A DNA stretch of 64,000 bases from Proteromonas lacertae (taxonomy: Eukaryota > Sar > Bigyra > Opalinata > Proteromonadidae): positions 558,001 through 622,000 of the forward strand of contig NGBS01001160.1 of NCBI GenBank assembly GCA_002245135.1, written 5' to 3'. The notes under the pieces are model-generated. The model worked only from the letters and a program-made list of their open reading frames with translations. It had not been told where the DNA came from and did no database searches. Shown piece by piece: positions 40,673-51,115 of the stretch. Numbering within the stretch: position 1 is the stretch's first letter; every line of letters starts with the position of its first letter. The position numbers and the translations under genes were made by a program.

Positions 40673-42171
40673 ATGTCTACAAACAGATCAAAGGTATTTC
40701 CAGTGTCTCTGTTAGACAGAAATATGCTGGATGATGGGTCTACTCAGTTTGCTCAATTTTTCTATCGTATGTTGGTATAGAATATCATATAGTAAATAAT
40801 CATGATGTAAAGCTTCTTCATGTATTTTATAACCGAATTGCTGAGTATTTAATCAATATCTACTTAATAGCAAAAAGAACAATCCACCTCTCTCTGTCTA
40901 TACGTTTTTAGGTAGTTTTGGTGAAAATGATATTCCTTTATTTGAAGGACTTTTCATCAAATTAAGTATTAATCTAATGGTTTTATATTTGTAGCTAATA
41001 GCAACATAGATTGGAACACATTTTTTAAGATTGTTATGTTTTTTGCGTTTGCTCCAAATGTATGTGTCTTTTATTCGTTAATTGCAATATTTTATAATTA
41101 CAATGGTTTAATTAGTTGGGAAAATATTACTGCATTAATTCAGCTGCTAAAAACAGAAAAGTTTATGGATTGTAGAGTTATACATACCTTTAAGAAATAC
41201 GATTTGTATTATTTTATTTTATTTTTTTTTTTGAATAATATAGAAATAATGATGGAAATCTAAACCTGAATCAATTCTACAACTTCGTATCAAAAACATA
41301 TAAAGTGTGGGAGCCGTTATATTTATTTAGAACCAACTTATTGAAACATTTCTTTCCTAATAATACACATTTAGTAATTCTAAATAGAATCAAGAATATA
41401 TCATCAATTCGTCAATATAAAGAAACACATAGAGGTAAATTTCCAAATCAATCGTTTTGTACTGAGTTAAAGAAGATATTATTTGATGATGAAAATCCTG
41501 ATCGTTATGATTATGAAAATAATGGAATAGTTCAATTCTCTGATTGTACAGCCACATTTATACATTTATTCAAAGATGTGGCTAATCTACCAAAAGAAGC
41601 ACCGTTTAATATGAATAATTTAAAGAAATTTGATCAATTGTATGATTTAAGAGAAATAGATCGATTTTATTACGAATTATGTAAAAGAAATGCAATTTTT
41701 ACTGGTAGTAATTCAGTTGGTAATAGATTAGATGCAGCTTATTCATCTACTTATTCTGAATATTCTACAAGATGTCAAACTGATAGAAGTATATCAATAT
41801 TAAGAGGAGATAGAACCTCATGTACAGCAACAAGAGATACAATTCCCAAACACTCTTCGTTGAAAGAATCATCCTATAAATGCAATTATATTACCAATGA
41901 ACATCTACTACCGCAATTACAACAACAACAACAACAACAACATAATTCTTTGTTGTTAGCACCGAAAATGGGACATAATAGGAATAATGGTAGTTCTTTG
42001 CCATTAGTTCCATCTAGTTCAAGTCATAATCCTTCTGGTATAGCAAATAAGAGTGAAGATCAACATTCTTTATACAACTATTCCAAATCAAATAGCCATA
42101 AGTCAAATAGTAAAGATAGTAAAATAAATAAAGAAAATACAAATGAAGAGAGTGACAATATAGGCATATAA
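40673..42171 (+). CDS. EF-hand/SILK family protein, paralog 12 of 13
   Basis: ATG at 40673 (MSTNRSKVFPVSLLDRNMLD). First intron, 26 nt, joins QFFY to LNNHDVKLLHVFYNR. Small exons lead to IDWNTFFKIVMFFAFAPNVCVFY. The EF-hand loop is split after codon 2 by an intron that includes a T-run (about 41206-41244) and reads DLNNDGNLNLNQ. ILNRIKNISSIRQY, HRGKFPNQSFC, RYDYENN and IDRFYYEL follow. The tail has ISILRGDRTS and a polyglutamine tract near 41921-41940. Function unknown. Confidence 0.75.
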
Positions 42172-42386
42172 ATCTTTATACGGATATTTTAGAATATAAT
42201 TTTATCAATAAGTGCATATTATGTTAAATACATGATTAAGACCTTTAGATTTGTGTTTTATTGTGTTTGTGTTTGTCTTAATCCAACTTTTTTGTCTTTT
42301 GAATAACTTGGCTCGAAATCTTCATTTTGTAGTTTCATTTTCTAATTACTGCTATTTCTGTTATATGGGAGTAAAAGCTTTTTAGA

Positions 42387-43935
42387 ATGGAAGATAGAAA
42401 TAATCTCAATGAGTTTTCAGTGAAGATTGCTAAATATTTTTACAGTATTGAGATTCTTATAATAAGGAATAGTGAATACTTATGAGGTTCGTCATTTAGG
42501 AAAACTCTACATGAGTTTGAAAAAGTATATATCCTGTATGATTTATTCTATAGAAATAAAAACGATAATGTCATTTTTGGAGCTGCAATCATCAGAGATA
42601 TGTACATAAATCCAGTTCCTCTGTTTGATCATATTTTCTCATATTATGGTATTTGAAACTCATTTTATTTTCTTAAAATGTAGAAAATGTATTGGATTGG
42701 AATCATTTCTTTCAATTTATAATTTATTTCTCATTGTCGCCAATGATTGCTATATTCTATACGTTAATCAGAACATTCCCAGATGCAGGTAGAAAAATAA
42801 GTTGGAATCAGATATACAACTTCTGCTCTTTACTTGAGACGGATAATTATATTACAACTGCAACATATAACAAATTTGTTGCGTTAGACTTAAACAATGA
42901 TGGTAGTTTGAATTTTTCTCAATTCTTCAAATTTGTAACAGAAACATACGATTTGTGGGAACCATTGTATTTATTCAAAGTGGCATTAGTAATGAGATAT
43001 TTCCCAAACAATATGCATATTACAATGTTGGAGAGAAGGAAAAATATCAGCAAAATTAAAGATTATCAATTAAGACATATGAATAAATTACTTCCTCAAA
43101 CCTGTAATCAAGCCTTCATTAACCTGTTATGTGGTATTCCAAACCCTAGTAGATATGATTATGACAATGATACAACAGGTGGAGCAGTAATCTATAATCA
43201 AATTGTTAAAATATTCATAAAACAATTTGATCCAAATCACAATAGTCACAGAGTTGGTTTTTCAAATAATTATTTGAACTCTTTCAAAAGATTTGAAATC
43301 ATATATACCATTGATCAATACTTCTTATTATATTATCAAGAAGATGTTTCTAAAATTAAAGAGAAACAGAAAGTTGATCAATCTAAAACCCTTGTAAGTA
43401 TGTATGATTCATATTTATCAGAATCTTCTTGTTATAATAATAATAATGATAAATCATTTTCTGCATTATCAGGAAGAAAGACAACCACAAAATCAATATT
43501 GAGAACAACATCAGCTGTTATTACTAAATCATCCAGAAAGAATAATGTTGATTCTAATACCATTAATACTGCAAACAATAATGGTGTAAGTGTTGATGGA
43601 AATGAGAATAGTAAATTACACAAAGCTATTTCACAACAATCTGCCATTAGTACAGCTTCTGCTTTACATGCATCATTATATCCATCTCCTGTTCAACCTT
43701 TTCATCAACCAAATATACAACACAACAACAACAACAACAGTTAATTCAGAAACATAATACTCTAACATTATCATTATCTCCTCATTCTCACAGATCTGCT
43801 CCACTACATACGTTAGTGAAAGAGCAATCTACTGATAGTAGGATGCACAGTTTATTACCTGGTTTTATACCTGGTTCAGTTGATAGTGTTGCAACATTGA
43901 ATGAAGATTCACAGAATTATGATTCTGATATTTAA
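42387..43935 (+). CDS. EF-hand/SILK family protein, paralog 13 of 13 (frame break in CAA repeat)
   Basis: ATG at 42387 (MEDRNNLNEFSVKIAKYFY). First intron joins to MNTYEVRHLGKLYMSLKKY. LDWNHFFQFIIYFSLSPMIAIFY, loop DLNNDGSLNFSQ (Gln-12), LERRKNISKIKDYQ, RYDYDND, IDQYFLLY, and a tail with KSILRTTSAVITKSSRKN follow. In the frame as given, translation stops at 43744 just after a CAA/AAC repeat. In another frame, a further 62 codons of ordinary Ser/His-rich tail run to a stop at 43935, suggesting a repeat-length change of one base (deletion) or two bases at about 43722-43740. Function unknown. Confidence 0.75.
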
Positions 43936-44206
43936 TTTTTAGGTATGTATATACTTAAGTAAAATAATTAGCTCATAATTAGGATATAATATAAATACTA
44001 TACATTTCTTATTGTTTTTTTTTAATAAATTTAATCCTAAAAATACAAAAGAATATACAGCTTATCTTTTTCTTCATTTCTTCATTTTCTCTCTTAACAA
44101 ATATATGTTTATAATACATATAATTAGTTTCTGCAATTCTCAAATTTCTTATAAAATATTTATTCGTTTCTATTTTAAACCGTTACTATATTTTTAATAC
44201 AATTCT

Positions 44207-47200
44207 ATGCCTAAAGGCAAATATAGATATAATGATGATGGAGATGATGGTGAAGAAGGTGACATAACCCCAAATTCTTATTCGGATGATGATAGATCCT
44301 CAGATAGAGGTCCAACTGGTATAGAAGGTGACTATAGAGATGAAGAATATTCCAATAGTGGGAGTGAAGACAGTGGTGATGAAATTATATACAATAAACA
44401 ACAGCCGATAGACCCAGTATGATTAATTCTCTATTTTACTGTTAATAATAGGCTTCATTCGATGAACTACATCAACGAATCGTAGAGAATGAAAGGAAAA
44501 TATTGGAATTAGAACAACAACAAAGAAAAGAAGATATACAAAAGAAGAGAATGATGGAAGAAGCTGAAGAAAATTGTCGAGTTGATACTACACTAAAGAA
44601 ATTAAAATCATTAGTATGTTTAAGTCCAAATAAAATCAATTCTGCTTTGGCTGGTCAACTTTCAGATTTTGAATTAACTCCAGAATGTATACTTGTTATA
44701 ACAGCATCAATTGAGAGTGTTATAAAGGCAATATTAGTTGGATCTATAGAACAATCTCAAGAATATTCTTCTAAAGTTCCAGATATTGTGTTAGGTAAAG
44801 ATAATAAGATAACTTTACCTATGATTCAAATAGCCTTAAGATTGTATATATAATAAATATTATTATTATTATTATTATATAGAAGTCCAAATTTGAATAA
44901 ATTATTTTCAAATCCAATGTTACAGATGGTATCTATGCAATATTTCGACAAATCTACACAAATATTATTAGACAAATACAAGCAAATATTGCAAAGAGAT
45001 AATATCAAAATGAACATGAATGATGACAAAAATAAAGATCAAAAAAAGACTCGAGCCAAGCTTATTGATTTATCAAATACACAAAACGTAGTAACACCTG
45101 TAGAGATTACTAAATTATTAAATAATTGTTATCCGATATATTCAATAGCAAATGATGGTTGTATTCTATTAATTGCAATAATTAATGAATATTTAAGATT
45201 ATTAGTTAGAAGAATATTATCATTAAGAAGTGATAGTTTGAATGATTCATTATTATTGAATATAATGAAGAGGTTATTAGATGTGGATATTGTTAAAGAT
45301 ATTAATCAGAAATATTACAGTATATATATATATTATTCTGATTTAAATAGTATTAAAAGGATTATATACTATGAATTGGTCAAGTCCAGAAATAGTGAAA
45401 ATAAAATTCCAAATGATTAATAGTAATGGAAAATATGGTAAAAAGAAGTTATATAGAATCAATAGAATTGATATGGTTAGAACAATTACTACTCAGTTTT
45501 ACACAGAGTTAAGAATTAACAGTGACGGATTAATATTGATATATAATGGAATACAAATACCTGATATTTCTACACCTGAAAGTATTTTCTTATTTTTTCT
45601 TATTTATTAATTATAGTGTTATGTATGGAGGAAGTGACTAATACAATATATGTTGCTAATAAAAGATGGTATACATTGAAACGAAGAAATGATGCACAAA
45701 AAGGATTGTTGAATGATGTAAAGTATATATATATATAAATATTATTATTGTTATTATTTATATAGTCCATCAAAAGAAGATGAATTCAGTTGTTTATTCC
45801 AAAAGAATTTAGCAAGAAAGAGTGAAATAAAACTACCCAATATCAACAAGAAAACACCCAAAAGTGATACAAAATATGAAAATGATAAAGTTGTGAAAGA
45901 ACGTCATTATGGTAGAGAAATAACCTTACCATCTAATCCCGATGAGAAATACAAACATTTACATAGAAATAGATTATTAAAAACCCCACAGAATGATGAT
46001 GATAATATTGATTATAGTAGATTAGAAAGTGCAAAACATGGCAAAATGATAAGTCCAAAAGCTAGAAAACCAGCAAGTAACAGACACTATAGAGAATGTG
46101 ATAATGATAATGATGATAATATATATGATTTAGAAACAATTGATGAAGAATATAAGAAATCACCTCAAAAGAATAAATCACCAGGTCATAATATCAATAA
46201 GAGTCCAATCATTATTCGATCACCAAAGAAACAACAACAACAAGAAACAAAGAAATCAAGACGTAAAGTGATTAGAAATGATGATGATGATGATAATGAA
46301 GATGACAGTGATGATAGTGAAGCTGAGAATATAATTCATCATTCACCAAAGAGATTCCAAACCTTACCTACTTCAACTAAGAATAAGAAAAAGAAGAATA
46401 ATGTGAATGTTGATGAATATGATGATTATGATGATGTTAGTGCAGAAATGAATGGAAATGAAATAGAATCAACATTACCAGCAAAACCACCAAAATCTAC
46501 TAAACATCATCACAAGAGAAAGTATTTAATAGGAAATGAATTATTGAGAAGATTAAGTGAATTGAAAACAACTATAACAGCAATATTAGATCCAACTAAG
46601 AGCAATTTAGAGAGTTTATTAGTGAATTATAAAAATGTGATAAACAATTTAGATAAAATTGATACTGATTTGTTATTAAGCGACAATACAGAACATAATG
46701 GAACTGAATTGAGTGTAATTCCAAGTGAATTAAAGAGCTTATATGTTCGAATTAAATGATTTGAATGATAAAACCATTGACAGATTGGGGCAATTGAGTG
46801 AATTATACGAAGAATATTACAGTATATATTATATATTTATATATTTATTATGTATAGATACTTTTATTGATAGTCGTGAAAAATCAATAATAAAAGAATC
46901 AACACCTGTATATCAACCAATGAAAGAAAGTCCACGAGTTGTAGATACTAAGAAAGAAGATTTATTTGAAGGAATAAAAGAAGAAGAACATCAGCAAGAT
47001 TCATCAAGACCAGAACCAAGTCCACCCAAAGATGATATAAGAAAATTAGAAGAAAATAACAACAAAGAAGAAGGAAATAAAGAAAAAGAAGAAGATAGTG
47101 TGAAATTAGAGCCAAAGAAATCTCCAATTGAAATAAAGCAAAGTGATCCATCTGCGAATGAATCAACAGAAGAAGTTAAAACAAAATCCAAAGCTAAACC

Positions 47201-47447
47201 AAAAGAGAAGAAAGTAGAAAAAAGACCAGAATCAAAAGCGAGTGATTTTAAAGAAGATTATGAAGAGATTGAAGAGAATAATAATGAAGAAAAACCTGAA
47301 GAGAATAGTGATAATGAAATAAAAGATGATTTTGAAGAAATAGAAAGAAATGGAAGAGTAACTCATAAAAGAAAGAGTGTGTTGGAAAATCAAATATTTC
47401 ATGATAATGTAGATGCTTGTGAAATCAGTGATGATGAACTGGAATAA
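44207..47447 (+). CDS. Histone-fold-like / ubiquitin-like multidomain protein with charged tails
   Basis: About 970 residues over several exons (introns from 44417, 44844, 45321, 45583, 45733 and about 46821). An acidic N-terminus is followed by a short coiled coil. Residues about 140-225 resemble an H2A histone fold: ITASIESVIKAILVGSIEQS, then DNKITLPMIQIALRL and SPNLNKLFS (H2A has LNKLLS). A second histone-fold-like segment follows at about 45110-45300 (GCILLIAIINEYLRLLVRRI). Then a SUMO/Rad60-like segment (IKFQMINSNGKYGKKKLYRI to LILIYNGIQIPDISTPESI). The rest is alternating basic and acidic low complexity. The frame shifts by one base near 46737. Probably nuclear and chromatin-linked; similarities are by eye only. 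Confidence 0.6.
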
Positions 47448-47469
47448 TTAAATAACAATTAATTTATAT

Positions 47470-49770
47470 TTTGTTTTGATATTTGTTTTATATTTTTTTA
47501 TTCATAAAATAACATAAAAATAGTAGAATTGAGTTAATCTTCATGAGAAACTGAAAGTAATTCATGTTTATTACCTTCACAACAATAAAATGCTGAATAT
47601 GAATATAATGGAGAAGGTAAATCTTTAACAAGTAAAACAGGAGATGAATCATTATGACTAATCCAAAATTCTCTTTTATTCATATCAACAATCACTTCAT
47701 AAATTGATCCTTCTCCATGATTATTGATATTTGGATTATTATTAACAACTGTTCCAATATGACAATATATAGTAATATCATGACTTTTAGCATTCCATGC
47801 AACATAATTACAAGTTGTTTGTTGATTATAAATCTGTATACCAGAATATGTATTATTAGTTGATAATCCTAAATACATATATCCATTACATCCATCACCA
47901 AGTTTCAAATATTTGATTTTAATATGATAAATTCCATTTTCCATTATTAAATTTAAATAACAATGATTACACACTCCTGATGTTTGTTCTATTATTTTTC
48001 CATTATTTGATATTGTTATTCCTTTACATTTGTTTAATTCTGTGTATTTAATTTCCACAAATTCTAATGATATTTTGAATTTCTTTTCATTTCGAATATT
48101 CTTGCAAGTTATTTCATATTCTCTCTTTTCGATTTCTTTATTCACTTTTCCATAAATTATTCCATTTTCTTTATCTATCATCATTCCATCAGGTAATGAT
48201 GGATTTATTGAAAACTCACATTTTGTTCCATCAAATGAAGGAATTATTGACATTTCTTCATAAACAGAAAACAAATATTCTGATTGAGGATATGAGAATG
48301 ATTTTATCTTTTTCGTTTTTAATTCTTCTAATAATTCTTTATCAAATATTATTCTATTCAATTCTTCTTCTTTTTCATTTAATTTTATCTTTTGAACATA
48401 TTCGATCAACAATTCTTTTGATATTAATTTCTTAAATAGCATACTTCATTCAATAAATTAAAAAGAATTTCTTTTCCACAAAAAACTTCAATTGTTGAAA
48501 TGTGTTTTTTATTATCAACAAATAAACATAAACATTTCATTGTTCGATTTCTTTTACTTTCATTAAATTCATTCAATAATCTACTTAACAATTTGTTCTT
48601 CATTTCGATTGGTATTATTTCTTCTATCTTCATCTCCATTATAATATTTAATGTTATTTCAACCATTTTTATATCTTCATGGTTTAACAGTTTCATTAAA
48701 TCTTCTTTTGATTTATTCAATATTTCTTTTTGATTTCATTTAACTCTATTTCATTTTCTTCTTCAACATAATACTCATGAATTATTTCTATTAATTCTTC
48801 ATTATTTATATCATCAAAACTTGGAATATGAATATTATCTGTATTAATATTATATATTTCTATTTTTAACTCTCTTAATACCAATAAATCTTCTTCATCT
48901 ATTTCCTCTTCTTTTAATTCATTGAAATGAATTGACTTTTTCAACATTTTCACAAATTCTTCATTTTCTTCTTCTTCACACACTTTATTATTTTTGTACC
49001 ATTTTAATAATCGATTTAATAACCAATTCTCATCTTTTATTATCAGTTTTCGATTTGATAATATCAATTCCAAACTACTAATATTCATCTTTAACAACAA
49101 TTCATCTATAAGAATAAAATACTATATTTATACCATTGTTTAAGTATTTATATCCTTTTCTCATCAAGCATTTTTCACATATATCTTTCAACTCTTTCAC
49201 ATTCTTTACATCAAAAGAATGTAATATCTCCATCATTAATGAATCATTTATATGACTTTTTAAATATCTTTGACATATTCTCATTATTCCACTGTCATTG
49301 TAATACACACTAAATCTCAATATATCACAGATATTACTATCAGTTAATTCCATACATCCACCACTGTAGTATTTCTCTATCTCTAAAAATGACTTTATTT
49401 CACATATTTCATGGAGTTCTAATACTCCATTACTCTTTTCATCATTCAATAACTTCTTTATTGTAGCATTTCCATTCATCAGGATACTTTTTATACAGGT
49501 CACTTCTTCATTTCCTATTTTTACAATTAAATCACCAAAGCCATAATTCACTAGTTTTCTACTCAATCTATAAATATGTTAATGCATATTATACCCGCAA
49601 TTACTAATTTCATTATTATATAATTTCATTTCAGCAAAATATTAATTTTGGAATAGTTTTTGAAATATGATCGTTTCATTCTCATTCAAATCAGTTACAC
49701 TGAATAAATCAAGAATGAGAAATGATACTAACAAATAAACATATGAATTAAATATAGTGAGCATGAATAG
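47470..49770 (-). repeat. Left arm of a 2.3-kb inverted duplication
   Basis: The sequence from about 47470 to 49770 is present again in inverted orientation at about 61515-63828. Identity is very high across the BTB/SPRY-like gene and its 5' and 3' flanks (for example the block at 49620-49745) and fades near 49770. The arms are separated by about 11.7 kb. No terminal inverted repeats or target-site duplication are obvious, so it looks like segmental duplication of a host gene rather than a transposon. Confidence 0.85.
47534..49629 (-). CDS. BTB / Ig-like / SPRY-like domain protein (left copy, nearly intact)
   Basis: ATG at 49629 (MKLYNNEISNCG), then a 27-nt intron (about 49568-49594) into a BTB domain (FGDLIVKIGNEEVTCIKSIL to ILRFSVYYNDSG). 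Another intron leads to a BACK-like helical region (LLLKMNISSLELILSNRKL). A Glu-rich region follows, then a He_PIG-type Ig-like segment (SINPSLPDGMMIDKENGIIY) and a SPRY-like jelly-roll ending CCEGNKHELLSVSHED. Such proteins can be Cullin-3 adaptors; that is inference. Two single-base frame breaks relative to the other copy lie near 48740 and 48430. At 48740 this copy has GAAA where the inverted copy has GAAAA. Confidence 0.75.
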
Positions 49771-49817
49771 AATGAAAAGTATATGAAAAGTACATTAAAA
49801 TACTTTAGGTAGTTATT

Positions 49818-50005
49818 TTAGTAACTTGAGTATATATGGTTGAAATATTGATACCTGCTAATAGAATTATGGTTGTTGTGAAAATATCTAAGATAATTAT
49901 CTATTATATCCTTCATTGAGAAGATAAAGTCATCATTCAACTGCACTACATCACAAACATTCATCATTATATCAAGCAGACTATTTGACACAGTTTTATC
50001 ACAAA
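49818..50005 (-). pseudogene. Possible gene fragment (unidentified)
   Basis: A minus-strand open segment with normal amino-acid composition: TVSNSLLDIMMNVCDVVQLN, then FIFSMKDIIDNYLRYFHN. It begins just after a TTTTGTAG acceptor-like site and ends at a stop at 49818-49820. No convincing start exon exists before the divergent HAD gene at 50076. It may be the 3' exon of a gene truncated when the neighbouring duplication formed, or a chance frame. Confidence 0.3.
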
Positions 50006-50047
50006 CTACAAAACAAAAAACTGTTTATGGTGTAAAAACAGCAAAAG

Positions 50048-50061
50048 TCGTTATAAAATCT
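50048..50061 (+). promoter_or_regulatory. Shared 14-bp upstream element, copy 1
   Basis: The 14-mer TCGTTATAAAATCT lies 14 bases before the ATG of the HAD gene. The same 14 bases occur at 56948-56961, just upstream of the minus-strand gene starting at 56928. Related GTCGTT-containing strings precede other genes (near 1641, 11268, 14738). It could be a core promoter element; orientation relative to the gene differs between the two copies. Confidence 0.35.
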
Positions 50062-50075
50062 ATTTTTGTTATAAA

Positions 50076-51115
50076 ATGAATTATTATGGAAAGAGAATAG
50101 GGTTTTGTTTTGATTTGGTGGGTGTTATTTCACTTCCTAGAGCTTTGAGCAAACGAGTACCTGTAGATGGAACTGAAAGGCTGTTAAAAGAACTAGATAA
50201 ACAAAATATCCCTTGGGTTGTAGTGTCTAACTCTTCATATCTAACAGAGACAGAATTTACAAAGTATAAATGGTATTTACTATTATATTTGTTAGACAAT
50301 TATCTTCTATGTATGATAATTATGAGTTTACCGAAGATCATATAGTGATGTCATCAACAGCAACTAGAAAATTATCTGAAGATGCACTAAAAACCTTAAT
50401 AATTGGTGATACAGATAAATCTTCAGAAAGATTAGCTGATTATTTTGGTTTTACCAACTATGTTACAATTCAAGAATACATTCGTAAAAGACCGTACTTA
50501 TTTCCCTATGAAAATAGAGAAATGAATAATGAAAAAGAAGTATATAATGAAATAGAAGAAGATATTGATGATCCAATTAAACAAATAGTATTGTATGTAT
50601 TACCATATGATTGGCAACCAATATTACAAGTATTATTAGATTTATTAAGTTCTGATGGTATTCCAAATAACAAAGTGAATAGTCAAATAGTAGATTTTTA
50701 TGTAACAAATTGTGATTTTACATTTATATCTCAATGTTTATATCCTCAATATACGACTGGTGCTTTTATTGAAATATTGAAAGAATTGTTTAAAGAAGAA
50801 TATTCATTTGAAGTAAAAGTGACATTATTAGGTAAGCCATCAGGTAAAACATTTAGTTGTTGTCATCAAAAATTACAGAATCTTTGTAGTGATATAAAAA
50901 CAGTATATATGATAGGTGATAATGTGTTGAATGATGTAGGAGGATCAAATGAATTTGCTTGTAAAGGAAATGAATGGAAAAGTGTATTAGTTAAAACCGG
51001 TATCTATAAAGAAGGAGATGATACCAGAAAGTTTGAGATAGAATGCATAGGTGAGAATGTAATAGAAGTAGTAAAAATGATATGTGAAAAACATTCAATT
51101 CAATTATGTTTGTGA
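50076..51115 (+). CDS. HDHD5: HAD-superfamily protein, CECR5/HDHD5-like
   Basis: About 335 residues. An intron at about 50265-50295 joins ETEFTK to QLSSMYDNYEF. HAD motif I is FCFDLVGVI, motif II VVVSNSSYLTE, and motif IV YMIGDNVLNDVGGSN. The middle segment QIVLYVLPYDWQPILQVLLD and LLGKPSGKTFSCCHQ follow the human CECR5/HDHD5 order (class IIA cap). In motif I the usual D-x-D-G has Val for the second Asp, the general acid/base in HAD phosphatases, so catalysis may be lost. CECR5-type proteins are mitochondrial in yeast and animals, but the leader here is too short to judge. Substrate unknown. Confidence 0.8.

Noticed and set aside
183-43935. An accompanying RVxF motif near each SILK-like motif
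   Set aside because: I looked for [RK]x[VI]x[FW] downstream of each SILR/SILK and found none that is consistent, so the PP1 link rests on SILK alone.
46948-47191. Leu/Ser-rich minus-strand frames
   Set aside because: They mirror the acidic Glu/Lys low-complexity tail of the plus-strand gene.
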